From: Mauremys mutica
Taxonomy: Eukaryota; Chordata; Testudines; Geoemydidae
NCBI RefSeq assembly: GCF_020497125.1
Contig: NC_059079.1
Location: 46,449,114 to 46,513,113 of the forward strand
Reading direction: 5' to 3'
DNA: 64,000 nt
The position numbers and the translations under genes are program-made. The notes beneath the pieces are model-generated. The model was given only the letters and a program-made list of their open reading frames with translations, ran no database searches and was not told where the DNA came from. Each line of letters begins with the position of its first letter. Position 1 is the first letter of the stretch. Below, in pieces: positions 12,720 through 26,258 of the stretch.

Positions 12720-13860
12720 ATGAAACACACAGTGCCCTGGCATGGGCCCCTCAACTACAGGGGGCCCGAGGGCCAGGCAGCCCAGCATCATCCAGCACCG
12801 CTGCCAGGGGGGACCGCTGTGGGGAAAGAAGCTGTGGGGGACAGCAGGAAGGGAGGCATTTAAGAGCCGTGCTGGAGGCGTGGCATGGGGTGCGCTCTCC
12901 CAGCCTGAGAGTCTGGCTCCCAACCCAAGAGTCAGGCAGACAGGTGAGGGGCTGGCTGGGGGAACATTGTAGGGGAGGTGTGCGTGCTCCCCTGGTGGGG
13001 CATCTGTCCGCATCTGTCCTGCTACCCTGCTCCTCTGGATGCTGGGCAGCGCAGGTGCAGTCCCTGACATGCACTGCTGCTGGCGGCCCCTGGAAAAAAG
13101 TGAGGGAAAGGGAGTGGCAGGCCAGGGGGTCTCCGATCTCATGTGCTGATGCCACCACAGCTCCCTTTGGCAGCAAACAGGAGCAGCGTCGGGTCAGGGA
13201 CGCATCCACCAGCCAGCCAGGTAAGGTAACCCAGCGGTTGCTACTGAGCCACTCAGAGCAGGAGGCTGGAGTGGCCCCCACACACCTGGCCCACCCGTCC
13301 ACACCCCTAACCCCCCACCTTGATTCCTGCACCACCCCACACAAACCCAGCCCTGACTCCTGCACCGTCCTCAAACACCCACAGCCCCTGTCCTCCCTGA
13401 TTCCTGCACCCCCACACACACCCAGCCCCTCCACATCCCCTGCTCTGACTCCTGCACCCCCCATACCCACCCCCGCCCTGAGCACCAAACAGGAGCTCCT
13501 GCACCCCCCCATCCCCACCTGCACCCCTCGCACCAAACAGAAGCTGCCCCAGGTAAGTGCTCCACACCCCAACCTCCTGCCCAACCCTGAGCCCCTATCC
13601 TGGCCAACCCCCCCAACCCCAACCCACTCCTGCACCCTAACTCCCTCCCAGACCCCACACCCCAACCCTGAGCCTCCTCCCACATCCTCACTCCTGGCCA
13701 GACCCTACACCCCACTGTTTTTTAACTTTTTTTTTTAAATAAAGGGCTCTTATCCAAAGTACTTTACAATAGTTAGCTAATGGTACAAACAATATTTGGA
13801 AAGATCATTAAGTGGTCCACTGAGACCCTTAGCAATTTCAAGTGGTCTGTGGAAAAAAAA
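12720..13860. repeat. GC-rich repeat with a C-rich degenerate tandem block
   Basis: From about 13290 to 13700 the plus strand is made of loosely repeated CCCCACACCCAGCCC / CTGACTCCTGCACC phrases of variable spacing. This gives spurious open frames on both strands (310, 289 and 180 codons) with Pro/Ser/Thr-rich or Gly/Val/Trp-rich content. The block is followed by TTTTTTTAAATAAAGG and a segment with two AAGTGGTC phrases. I recognise these as parts of common turtle repeats but cannot classify them. No real protein is supported. Confidence 0.5.
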
Positions 13861-13976
13861 AGTTAGACTACAAAAACAATCAAGGCATTTCACTTTATTT
13901 TCATTTACTTCCTATTACTTATAATATAGGAAGAGGATGAGAAAATAAGAATGAAAAGCAGGGGATGGAGGAGTAA

Positions 13977-14531
13977 GGCTAAGTCTACACTGGGGTTGGG
14001 GGAGTCGACCTAAGATATGCAACTTCAGCGTAGCTGAAGTCGGTGTATTTTAGGTCGATTTATCTGGCCGTGAGGATGGCGGCGAGTTGACCGCTGCTGC
14101 TCCCCCATCAACTCCGCTTCCACCTCTCACACGCGCTGGAGGTCTGGAGTCGACGGCAGAGCTATCGGGAATCGATTTTATTGCGCCTACACTAGATGTG
14201 ATAAATCGATCCCCAATAGATCGATCACTACCCGCCGATCTGGTGGGTAGTGTAGACATACCCTTAGGGTGTAGACATACCGGATTGACAGGTAGTGATC
14301 AATCTATTGGGGATAAAATCGATCCCCGATAGCTCTGCCGTCGACTCCGGAACTCCACCACGGCGAGAGGTGGAAGCAGAGTCAACGAGGGAGCGGCAGT
14401 GGTCGTCTCGTTGCCGTCCTCATGGCCAAGTAAATCGACCTAAGATACGCCGACTTCAGCTATGCTATTCGCGTAGCTGAAGTTGCGTATCTTAGGTCGA
14501 CTCCCCTGCTTCCCCCAGTGTAAACCTAGCC
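13977..14531. mobile_element. Two Harbinger-type MITEs as a 555-bp inverted pair
   Basis: The first copy (13977-14263) and a second copy in opposite orientation (14267-14531) share GTCGACCTAAGATA, the AACTTCAGC hairpin, a CCACCTCTC run, a GTCGACGGCAGAGCTATCGG run and GTAGACATACCC. They meet at CCC-TTA-GGG, and the outer ends are flanked by TAA on both sides (13974-13976 and 14532-14534). The second copy lacks about 32 bp near the centre that the first has. The whole would fold into a long cruciform or hairpin. The element is non-coding. Confidence 0.82.
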
Positions 14532-14534
14532 TAA

Positions 14535-17500
14535 GAGAGAATGCTCTTTTTCTTGGCTGAGTCCCAAAAATGAAGCTGCACACAGGACCCCACTAACTCT
14601 AAATCCGCCACTGAACAAAACATTATTTCTATTTTAAGGTAGTGCCTAAAAGCACCAAATTGAGATCAGAGCTTGGGACTGTACAAACACAGTCTTTTCT
14701 CCAAAGAGCTTCACTATAGTAGACAATGTCTTGTTAAGAAAGATTTTCTACTGACTTTGCTTACAAGCTTTCTACTTTGCTTCTTCCAAATTTAAACTCT
14801 ACCATCTGCATGCAAATATTCATTTGACATTTATAGCCCACGTTCTACCATAAAACACTGAAAGATAGCCTGCCTCAGATAAGGCAATCCAGCGATTTAT
14901 GCATTTCACTCTTAGTACAAATTCACATCAAATGACACTTCTGTGCACTTGTATTATCTGAATAACCCTCTGTAACATTAACAGGTACACTTAGTTTCCT
15001 ACCCATCTAACTGCCTTGCAGACTCATATACTTTACATTAGCTATTATGTCTACAAATTCTCGTTTTTTCTGTCAAACGATGCATGAATGTTAGAATCAT
15101 TGCAACTTAATGGAAAAAGTCTTTTATTCACACCGTATATCAAAGGCAACTCTTGCTGAATAAAGGACAGTTGGATCATGATGATCTGTAAAACAACTTC
15201 ACTTGAACTCTGGGTAGACCCAGGGATTCATTATCCTATAGGTGTGGAGAGAGTGGATCGTGATATGTAGCTTCTTTCACTTTCAGGGGAAATCCCACAG
15301 CAGGCTATGGAGGGATTTAAAGGCAACAGAACTTGCATGGAGTTCCAGCTACAGATGAGCTATTCAGGGGAATTATAAAGTTCCAGAGCAGCCTTCTTGA
15401 TACCATAATGCAGGAGTGTTATGGGACATGGCCAGTGCATCTATGACTATGTGAATCCGCTGCCAAAATTGCCTCCCAAGGAGCAACAATAGAGCTGCAA
15501 ACACTGCTTTAATTCTTAGGCTGTAGTCATGATCACTGAATGACTCCACAGGAGCACCCTGGATGGGAGAACATGAGAAGGATTCTGCCCCACAACCACT
15601 GCACAGGAACCCATGGCAAATCCAGTTCACTAGAGAAGTGCACTCATGAGATTCCTAACCTGTTGGCAGAAGCAAGAGGTTCAAATAATTTCCATAAAGT
15701 TCTGAGTAGAACAGGTTGAATAATCCATAATAATTTATTGAATAAATCTTCCCTTTTCTGATTTTTTGGGCAATGTCTGTGAAGACACGTTGATTTTCTC
15801 AAATTTATTGTCTGAAATTAGATAAATTGCTGCTTTTCAGAATCCAAAATTCAAGCTGCATTGCTTGCTTTTCATTGGCCACATAAGACACGTAGTATTC
15901 TTTCCTTTCTTTAACTGGATGACCTTATAATTAGGTTTTGGGTTCAAATGTTTGTGAAAAGTAAATTTAGAATTTGCTTGCCACAGACATGCAAGCAAGA
16001 AAACTTGAAATTTGCTTTCTAGGAGCATTCATGCTAGTGACTCACTTGCATGAACATCTACTGTCATGCTACAGTTATAATATAAATACCCTGGGTAATG
16101 GACCCATTTCATTCACTGAAGAGGATACAGGCAAAAATAAATCAAATAATTGTATGTTAAAACTAGAGGGATTTTTTTAAATTAAACTCTATAATAGTAG
16201 TAAGTTTGGCTAATGAGAGTTCAGATAACATCCAGTTAGATTATTGCTGTCCCTTCCGAACAGCGATTTTTATTAAAGAGCTCAGTTTGGCCCAAGCATC
16301 TACCTAAATGAAGATTTAGCTTGAATTGATATGGCTAGGTGTTGGAAGCCAGCTTTATATTCTCTTGATTTAACCCTCATTTGGTTTCAGTCAGTCAGCC
16401 CCTTCTAATTTTCTATGTTGGTTATCACATATAGTTTACATGTGCGAGGTTTGGACTCTTTTAATTTTAATTCATTAAAAATATAGTTTGCCACCTCATT
16501 TCCTGAGTAGGAGGAGTCAAGAGCCCTCCAAAATCTACCACCCATGACAATTAAAGACAGTAAAAGCCAACTAACCCAAAGAAACTGCTTTGCAATTGTC
16601 CCATTCATGTCAGTGGGAAGCAGCCACTCTGCATTCCTGCAATTATGTGGTACTAAGCAAATCTACAAGCATACCCAAGCCCACTCTCATGATCTAATGA
16701 GGAGTTCTTTAGCAACTGTGACTAGATTCTACTGCAGCCAGAGAAAAACCGATAATAATAAGCAAATATTCCCTTGAGATAAGATTTTCTGGTCTGTTTG
16801 TAATAGGACAGCAGAAAGAACTAAACCAACTCCGCAGTATACTCCTTGCAGGTGGTTTCTCTTGCCCCATCTTTTGGCATTTTATAAAAGTTTTCAGTAA
16901 AGGGCTTTAGTAAAATGTGGATTTTCCCTTTGTATTATCTCTTTATTCCTCCCCCCCCACCCCGTTAGGCTCTTTTTTATCCTCATTGGTAGATTACTCC
17001 ATTTCCATATATATGGAAACATTTAAAAAAAAATCAGCAGAGTAGTCATAGAAGTTTCTGCAGTATTTGCTCCACTCTTGTTGTACAAACTTGGGTGACG
17101 ATTTGAATCAAACTAGTTATGTACCTTTGAAACAGTCATTAGGTCTGTTTCCTGTGCACTATATCTTTAAATTGCTGAGCACCCTCCCTGAATGAAGTTC
17201 AGCTCTGTGGCTGGTTAAAAAATAGGAAATGTTTTCTTTAAGTTGAAACTGTCTTCATTCCCCCATTTTGTTCTCAGGGCACAGCACAGAACAAACTCTG
17301 CATGCTCCTTCAAGGATACTTTGTTCTTTCAAAGAAAGAACATGCGGTTAGGCACAGGCCAGAGTGAGTGGTGATGAGTAAGCTGCAGCACTTCTGAGAA
17401 GCTGCAGCACTTCTGAGAAGCAAGTAACTAACCACATCTTCCAACACTGACTTAGCTGCTCTGGCTAGTGATGGTGGCATGTATAGGTGGGGGTACTACA

Positions 17501-19090
17501 AATAATAAAGTATAGTTCATATTTTTGGTGATGGTTAAGAGTTATTTTATCTGAACTGAATTGCCCAGACTCATGAGGAATATACACAAAGCACATTATT
17601 TGCTGGGTCAGTTTCTGTGACTATTACTCAGAGTATACTCCGACTCCTGCTGAATTGAATGGAAATTGTTTCCTGAGAAAGGCCTGAATGAAAACTGAGT
17701 ATGCACTTCATAATCTTGTCTTCAGAAAATAAGATATTATATTTGGAAGTCAGGGAACAGCTTTAAGTTTTAATACAAAGCTTTTCTCCAGCTGCTTAAA
17801 CCACAGAAAAAGAAAAAATGCCCAAAACCAAGGAACCAAAATTGCCCAATCCCTTTTATTCATTCACACATTCATTATATTTTCAATTTAAAACTTAGTG
17901 TTCCCAGCACCCCTAGAGTTTTATTGGTTCCTAGAAAGATGGGATATAAAAAGGCAAGTGAGAACAGAACGAGTCACTGTACAACTGTGGCTATTCAGAC
18001 TTTTTTTTGTAGTTAAGGAGAACACTCTGGCATTCTGAGCTTGCTATTGCATTATCTCTGTTAAATTACATTCCATGGGGAACTGTCCCAGAGAGCACCA
18101 TTATACAATTAGCCCAAGTCTGAACATTAAAGAAAGACTCTCTAGGACTTTTCTTTTTATATGTACTTCATTATGCCACAAATGCGCAGAACCTACTAAC
18201 ATGGATATTTCAGATTTCCCCTTACAAAATGCAGTGTAGCAGACTTTCCATCAATCACTGGCAGTGCGAGAAAGTGTTTGCTACTATGGCAAATGCCAGC
18301 TGCTGTAAATGGACTGTGCAGTAGAGAAGTTGTAGCAACACCAGGTATTTCTGTATCAGTAAGCAAAAAACTCATATTTTTTTTAAATAGCAATCAGTGG
18401 CAATTATTCTCATAATTGCACACATCTTTTCTCTTGCCCCAATTTGTTTTATTAGTACAATCAGTAGTTTACATGATAGTTAATTAGTATAAAGGGAACT
18501 TTTAATATTAAGTAAAATTGCTCTTTCCATGAAATGCATAACATTAGGTACAGTGGCCGTCTTAGCTCAGAGATTCAGCAGAACATAGAAACCTTTAAAC
18601 CATTGCATTAAGTAATCCTATACTTCATTACAAAAAAACCACATCATTCCAACCACCTCTGCTGGCAGAAGGAAAGAGAAAAAGAGGCGGCTCTATAAAG
18701 AGAGGAGTGGAAAGAGGAAATGCTATTGCTGCAAGACTTGTACATAAAAAGTAGTATTGGTGCATATGTAACAGCCACCTCCATGACCTCATTTCATAAA
18801 CACCCACCCCTCCCCAGACACCCTTCCATCGGAGCTCTGAGAGGATCAAGTTTCATGCTGCAAGTGGGAGAGGCTGTCAGGGATGGGTATTCAAGGTGCC
18901 CACACTCTAATGGAAATGGCTACTTCCCAAACCCCGTCACTGTGCAAGTTAACTTTAAAAGACCATTGGTTTTGCTTTCACAACCAGTGGCACTCAGGAA
19001 GGAAGAATTCACAGGAAACATTAAGTGCAAACTCGTGGAGTATATCTTCTGCCTGGAGGAAGCTCACAAAATTTTCATAAATGTATAGAT
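14535..19090. other. No gene recognised
   Basis: Mostly unique AT-rich sequence. Small items seen are a 19-bp tandem duplication containing GCTGCAGCACTTCTGAGAA at about 17381-17420 and a C-run near 16950. No ORF with a recognisable domain. Confidence 0.5.
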
Positions 19091-19091
19091 T

Positions 19092-19560
19092 CCAAAGCTA
19101 GACGGGACCATTGTTGTCATCTAGTCTGACCTCCTTTAGAACACCTATCATGGAACTTCCAACATAATTCCTAGAGGAGATCTTTTAGCAGGGGAAAACT
19201 AACCATCCAATCTTGATTTAAAAATTGTCAGTGATGGTGAATCCATCACAATCCTTGATAAATTGTTCAAATGGTTAATTATCCTCACCATTAAAAAATG
19301 TGTCTTATTTGTCTGGCTTCAAATTCCAGCCACTCCAGAAATTCCTTTCTCCACTAGATTGAAGATTATTAAATATTTGTTCCCCATGTAGATACCTATA
19401 ATCTAATCAAGTCACCGCTTAACCTTCTCTCTATTCAGCTAAATAGGTTGAGCTCCTGGAGCCTAGCACTATAAATCATGTTTTCTAATCCTTAAATCAT
19501 TCTCATGGCTCTCATCTGAACCCTACTTTATAAATATCCTTCTTGTTACAGTCATGTTTT
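19092..19560 (-). mobile_element. Old CR1 3' end, minus strand
   Basis: The plus strand reads as the antisense CR1 3' region: a GACGGGACCATTGTTGTCATC run, TCTAGTCTGACCTCC, then AATTCCTAGAGGAGATC, ATCCAATCTTGATTTAAAAA, TTGTTCAAATGGTTAATTA and TTCTCATGGCTCTCATCTG. It is far more diverged than the copies at 420 and 33219. Frames are broken throughout. I infer an older CR1 lineage. Confidence 0.8.
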
Positions 19561-20109
19561 ATTTGCTTATGATTTTTCACTATTGTGTGCAAATTTCCAT
19601 ATTACTATCAAGTTATATGGCTGCTGGATATACCTCTGTTCAGGTCTCTTTTTGTAAACACCCATTGAGCTAAAAACAGACAGGGGAGGAGAGTTCACAC
19701 ACACAAAAAACTCGGGTGCCTACAGAAAATCACCTAGATTTATACTTTGGTCCCTAAATAAACCAGACCTGATTTTCAAAAGGTGCTGACCGCTCACAGC
19801 TTCTATTGAAGGCCATAGGTACTCAACAACTTTGAAAACCAGCCCTTTTATCAAAACAACTTAAATACAGTTTTAGGCTTCAAACTTTCAAAATATTGGA
19901 ATGTGTAATGGACTCATATGTCTACATTTTGTTTTGTGGAAAGCCATTTGGATTTTAAAGCTGTTCTGGGGCTTCACCTTGGCCCTATAGTTTCCATAAA
20001 AGGGGTGTCATGAATAACTCTTTCACATATAGCAGAGGGCTAACAAGTGAATGTTGTTATACCTGGATAACATTACATTTATGTGGAATCACCCTTAGAC
20101 ACAGAGCTG

Positions 20110-20455
20110 ACCGCTAGAGATGTGCAAATAACTGATTTTTCGGTTTGCTGGCATTGTAAATAATTAATTTTTGGTAAACCCACAAGAAAATTTTCCTCAA
20201 CATTTTTGGTGAAAAGTTACAAAAACATTCCACTTACTTTTGAGCTTTAACTTTTTAAAAAAAATAAGAAGGAAAAAAAATTCAAAATAAAGTAATTTCA
20301 AAATGAAATCAAAATGTTTTACTTCAAAAATGTTGAAAAAATATTTTGATTAAAAGAAAAGTTTGGTGAAGTGGATTTGAGTTTGTGAAATGTTTTGGTT
20401 GACCCAAATATGCATTTTTCACTGAAAAAAGTTTTGGTTGGACAACTTCACTCAG
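20110..20455. repeat. AT-rich interspersed repeat, copy 2
   Basis: Dense in TCAAAATGAAATCAAAATG, TTTTGGTGAA and AAATGTTTTGGTTGAC. The word content resembles 2510-2882 and 50880-51090. No ORF. Confidence 0.4.
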
Positions 20456-20458
20456 CTT

Positions 20459-20870
20459 TATTGGCTACCACCCAGGGACACTCGATCTCACACGTGAGCC
20501 TATAAACAAGAAACAGATACACGCCAGGGGTTTGAGGCTGATGGGGGAGATCTGGAAATTACAAAAGGACAAGGTCTGCACTGAATTGTTCTCTCTCAAG
20601 AAAGTCAAGACTGAATAGGAGGAAGGAAGATTCTGGATATCCTGAGCAGACACTGATCAAATCCCAATTGACCCTTGGAGAGGAAAATGAGGCAGGGAGT
20701 TGCACACAGGTTTTGTTGTTTTTCTATAGACCTGTATCTCTTGTACAGTCTGTGAATAAAACTATGATTAGTTTAGAATTCCTTTTGCAAAATCTGTGTC
20801 CTTTCTTCAAGTATGTTGCATCTAAGGAGGTGTAAAACTATAAAGCAGAGTATCCCCCTAGTGCAGAGCT
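20459..20870 (+). repeat. Unclassified segment with a poly(A)-signal-like site
   Basis: A moderately GC segment between AT-rich flanks, with TGTGAATAAAACTATG near 20750, which resembles the R region of an LTR. No ends or target duplication could be defined. It may instead be unique DNA. Confidence 0.25.
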
Positions 20871-23800
20871 CTGGGGTGTGCATGCTTCAGCTACTGGGAT
20901 GTCCTGGGCATTAGCACCGACCCTGCGAGCCTAGGGGCAGTTGGACTACAGGGTTCCATTCCCTGGAAGCAGTACCAGACAAAGTCTGTATATGGGAAGT
21001 ATGCCTGAGAGGCTAGCTCCAGAGACTGAAGCCTGCCAAGACCCAGGGGAGCTCAGAAGCATGCTGCATCCAGGTTTGGATTGAAGCCTGGTAAGAGTGC
21101 AGTCAGGGGAATTTAATCCTGTAATTTTAAAGTTATTTTTCGCAGATTACATTCAGGTGCCAGTTTATGCACAACATCAATGCAACATCAACCCATTATC
21201 CTGGACTTTAGAAAATAGTCATGTACAAATATCTGCCAAGTCCAGGTTTCCTTAAACAGGTACCTACTCTAATACTCACAAAAGATGGAACTTTCCCTAT
21301 ACACATAGGCCTCATCTAGACTAGGGTTTAAGAAGGTCTGTTTGTTGGCATGTGCTACCCAATACATTTTAACAATTTTTTAAGTCACTTATAAACCATG
21401 CTGCCTTTATTACAAACATTTCTCCCATGGCACACACATATACCATGCGAGCTGAGGAGATCCCTGGTGCCACTGCCTATAACCCTGTGGATCCATCCCT
21501 GCTGCAGTTGCTGGCCCCAGCAACTCACCCACTGAATCAACGCCTTGCTCAGTCCCTGCAGGGTTGGAGATGGAGCCTGTCCCTCTCTCACCTCACAGAG
21601 ATGGTTCTTTTCCCTGTTCTGGGCCTTTTGACCTGGCACATACAGGAGTTGCAAAACCACTCAGGGTTGGCCCAGGCACCCCCACATCTCCATCAGGGTG
21701 GATGGGCCAAACTTGAGTGATGTTGCAACCTTTGTGTGCCAGGCCAGACACCACACAAGCAAAATTCCTTCATGAGAGATAGGTTCAATGGGAGATTTGG
21801 ATGAACAAGGAACTGAAGTTTTAGCCTGACATCTTCATTTAATCTGCCTTTAAATTCCAGGCCTGCACCACTGTCTTAAAAAACCTGTAGAGGTTTAGTA
21901 ATCTTTCACTCGATTACTATCCTTTCACTTCCCTCTATTAATTACCTTTGTTTTTCTAAGTTTCCATACTGGTCAGCTTTGACTGAAAACCTCAGAAAAA
22001 CCTACACTAGATTATTTTTAGAACTTGCCTCTTTCCAAGTAATTATATTCTTTAGACTCTGTACAAAATATTTAGAAGACAATGTTCAAACATGATGTAA
22101 ATGAATCATTTTACTTTTGCAGGTTTATTTTTTTCCTCCTGGATAGAGAGATTCTGAACTTTCCCTGTTTCTATGATTTCTGAACAAGAATAGGACGTGC
22201 TGAATAGCTGATAGCCTGACACTAATTGAGTCAGATCACAAAAAGGAATTTGTCTTCAGCCTTCAAATTACACTATTTCTCCCACTGATTTGCTTTTTTT
22301 CTTTTTGTACCTTGTGGGTTTTATTCCTTGCTTATGGAAGGAGTTTGGTGCAGCTTTCTGCCCTTGGAAGATTTATGCTCCAGAACATAGTTATTCTTTA
22401 TTACTTAAATTTAATTTGTTGCCCTTTGCAGGTCCATGATTTATCCAGAGTGGATATCTGTATTATAACATTTCCACAACTACAAACAAAATTGAAAGAA
22501 GGTGGAATATTTCAGTGGGACGTCATGAATTCTTCATGGTAGCCCATAAAAAAAATGCATGATTTAAAATAGTCAAATGGATTTCAAAGAGCTTCTGCTG
22601 TAGCAGCAGGGTATAATAATGTCACACTTAGAAGACTCTGTTATGAGTATTCAGCTCACAGGTGTAACAGCAGGAGCAAGAATAGGACACAGAGGAAAAA
22701 GTGCTGACAGATGGTGGACACACCAACTTCTTTCCCACATAATGAAGGGGGCTGTACAGCTGGAGGTGCAGAACTGATTAATTCATTTCTCATTCAGCAG
22801 GACCACGCAGGCTTTATTGTTGTAACCCTTTGTTTCTAGAAGGCTTCATAATGACATCCAGTTTATTTAAATGCTAACCTTGATAATTAAAGGTAAAAAG
22901 AACAATGCCAGCAGTATGCAATGAGATTAAATCACACATACACCACTGAGTATGCTCATCTGAAAAGCAGGTCAAGGGCATCTCATCTATTTAATTACAC
23001 CCCCAAGATTCTGGTTCAACATTTGCAAGTGATTATTTCAAAGCAGAGTCTTATAAGCCTTAGCTAAAGATTCCTACATACCAAAAGCAATGAAGGGATG
23101 TACCTGTTTGGGGGAACTCTATTAGAATTGGGAAAATAATTTGTAATTAATAATAATACACAATAATGTTTGCTTCTTTCTGTTCACAACATTTCTGCAA
23201 AGTCTGATCTTCTCAGATGTATATATTAGTGAAAATATTTGCAAAATAATTTCTGTGAATAAATTTCAATATGTAGATTGAATATTTGAGTCAATTGCTT
23301 ACAAACAACATTTGAGATGGTGAAATGGCACATATGGTTACTTTGTTCTTTGGATAAATGTGTAACTCTTAAAATCAAAATTTCCAGAACAAATATTGTG
23401 ACATTGAATTCAAAAGATGCTTTCCATGAATATTCATATTTGCATATACTCAACTGCTAGAATATTCATGGCAGTGAACACAAAAGGGACATTAACCCAA
23501 AGTGAATGCAATTTACCACTTGAAAGAATATATTTGTAGCATTTTGTTGTCACTATTTTCCCAGTTGTACCAACAGTTTGATTGTCTGTGTCTATAGTCA
23601 CCACAACAAATATATCAAGCCAACTTCAACTTCCTTTATTATTGGTTATTAGAGATATTGTCCAAGAATGTCAAAAAGAGGTGCCTAACATTATGACACC
23701 TAAATCCATATTTTAAAAAAGTCTGAACACCCTCAGCTCCCAGTTCGTCTGGGAAATCAGGTTAAACTTATTTAGATGTCCAACTACAGACACCCATTCT

Positions 23801-25468
23801 TGAAAATCTTGAACATTATATCTGAAAAATGGGAAAATCAGAGAAGGGGGCGGGGGGAAGGGCAGATTGCCTGGCTCAGAGCAGCAATGGGATCACAAAT
23901 AGGAGAATCCAGGAAAACAGAGGAAAGATATTAAAAGTAATAGTAAACATTTATCATTAATACTTAAAAGTTTGCCTTCCCTTTATTACAGGAAAATGAT
24001 TTTTTAAATTAAAAACTCTAATATACAAGGAAGAAAAGGACAAGCTATCTCTCTGGATTCCAAACACTGCAAGCAGACCCTGATCTAAAATACACTGAAG
24101 GCAATTGGAATCTTTCCACTGATTTCAATGAGCTTTGGATCAGGCCCATATTTTCCCACTTCATTCTCTCTGCAGAAAAATCTCAGGTCAAGGATACAAA
24201 ACTCCACCAAGTTCCCATGGTGAACCCATCCCACACATACATTGCAGACCAATGGATTTTAAGAGATCCACTGGAGGCCAGGGCTTTGGGAATAGCATGA
24301 CTAGATTTCCCCAATGAAAAACCAGGATCTGTTGCATGGTGGGGATTAAAGATTCTGTTCCCCTCTTCACCCATATCAGCCCCCCCCCCAAAAAATAATG
24401 CTGCCTTTTCTCTCACAAACTAATTCCCCTCAATTCATGCTACCCCTTCTCTTTCCCTCCCCGCCCTCAGTACTCATCATACTTCAAATATTTGCACAAC
24501 ATCCTGTGAGTGGCATCTCAAGAGTTTGAGCTTATTTTGTGGGCAGAGCTTGGAGGAATATTGCTACCATCTTCTTACCCCACCCCCAACACAGTCCATG
24601 GACAGAAATAGGACACCACGCTGTCACTCCAAACTGGGACAATCCTGGTAAAGTGTGTGTGGAGGCATTGTGCCTCTGAGTTGCTTTCAGGATTCCCTTA
24701 TCATACCTTGTCTCCATACATTGGAGAGTCCAAGACAGCATGAATTCATTCTGGTACCATACTCAGAGATCTCAAGTGAGAGGTAGAAGGTCCATGTAAC
24801 AAAGCAGGAGGCAAATCAAGGTCGATACAATCCTACAATAGTAGGATCTACTATTACTTATGGTTCTATTACAGTAGTACATACTATTGGCCATATATAC
24901 GAATGTTTGAGTGATGATACATAGAGAACCACCACAAGCCCTAGCCCTAGCCCTAGCCCTTCCCTTCCCTGCAGGGTCACAATTCCAGGTCTCTGCAAAA
25001 TGGGGAAAGAATGCCCTGCAGTCAGTATTCCTGCCTTTAGCACACGCTTGACAGAGTTTCTTAGGATTTTAGTGGGTGATTTCAGCCAATGTAAACTGTC
25101 AAAACAGCTACATCTACATCTGCTGACAATGTAACCCAGTGTTCATTTCATTGTCATTCATGCAGTCATATCGCTCATTAATTGTGAGGATTTAAATGAC
25201 TCCTCTGAAATCACAAAAAGACTCACAATGCTGACACCTCCAGGAAGTTCAGCTTAAATGTTTATTTTTCTGAAAATTCACTGGATGTTCTTTTTCTATT
25301 TTAAAAGATTTAATCATCCAGGCAGAAAGCTGTAACAATATCATATGACTTATATGATTAATTACACAACAGAACAAAGTCAACACTTCAAACAACCTAT
25401 AGTTTGAGATTTTTCATCTAAAGTATTTAAGGAATATTTATTAACAAACACTATAACAATACCTGAAT
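20871..25468. other. No gene recognised
   Basis: Mostly unique sequence. Near 21309, TAGGCCTCATCTAGACTAGG resembles a decayed Harbinger-type end without a partner that I could find. ORFs are 60-97 codons and lack recognisable motifs. A short CCCTAG run is listed separately. Confidence 0.45.
24938..24960. repeat. (CCCTAG)n short run, telomere-variant-like
   Basis: Nearly four tandem CCCTAG units, followed by CCCTTCCCTT. The vertebrate telomere repeat is CCCTAA on this strand, so this is at most a variant, and it is short enough to be chance. Confidence 0.6.
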
Positions 25469-25472
25469 CAGG

Positions 25473-26031
25473 TGTCGTGGAAATCGACCACACGGTTGAT
25501 TTTAGATCAGACAGCCTGAGGCTCCTTTATTGTTATACAAGCATGCATGCAGGGAGAGACAGCGTGGCCCCATGCAAGAGGTGGCTGCTCTTCCTGTTTA
25601 CAAATTTTACCAAGCTTATAAAGGCTAAAACCACAAAATGTCACTCGATATACTTTGCCTTATTTGGAATTAACGTGTGTAAAACAAGCAAGCTAGCTCA
25701 ACACTTTTCCATATTGGGTTTTTCCTGTTATTGTTTGGCAGTTTTGTTGGTGGTCTGCCTGTTTTAAGACCCCTACTTTGTAGTTACCATTTTGCAAAAA
25801 GCTCTTGCCTAACTCTACACAAGCTGGGCACCCCCAGGGCCTTTTGGTTCCTCTTTTCTGGTTCTGCTTCCCGGGGCCCTTTATACAAATAAACATATTT
25901 TGCAGAGGTTTAAAACCTTTGCTCTTATTTGGCAATTGTCTTAGCTATTGCTTTTGGGCCTAGTGAGGCAAGGGGTTAAGGCCTGCAGAAATTCGGGTCA
26001 AGCAACAGGTGGGGGAAATTTTTCCCTATCA
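25473..26031 (-). mobile_element. Solo LTR of an endogenous retrovirus (LTR copy 1)
   Basis: The segment begins TGTCGTGG and ends CCCTATCA on the plus strand, and is flanked by CAGG at 25469-25472 and 26032-26035. This is a 4-bp target duplication. On the minus strand AATAAAGG (25524-25531) lies about 50 bases before the 3' end, as a poly(A) signal in the R region would, which sets the orientation. No internal viral gene is present, so the provirus was probably reduced to one LTR by recombination. A 4-bp duplication fits gammaretrovirus-like or similar ERVs. A related LTR lies at 62750-63447. Confidence 0.8.
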
Positions 26032-26035
26032 CAGG

Positions 26036-26227
26036 TTACAAAGGATTTAATAACCACAGTCAGAAAAGCCTGTGTTCATATGTACTTATACTCCAGTATT
26101 ATTAATGACATGTTCTGCTGTGAAGAGCACTTCCTAATTCTGACTATTCCTGGATTGAAAACAACTGGTTATTTCCTCACAGAAATGAACATTCTAGTGC
26201 AGTGCTACCACAACCAATCTCCAGTTC

Positions 26228-26258
<31 letters not shown>

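Noticed and set aside
12751..13738. Open frames of 310 and 289 codons on opposite strands
   Set aside because: They mirror each other over C-rich degenerate repeats, are low-complexity and show no domain; composition explains them.
22432..22500. Possible exon after a TTTGCAG acceptor-like site
   Set aside because: No conserved protein pattern, and donor and frame are not convincing.
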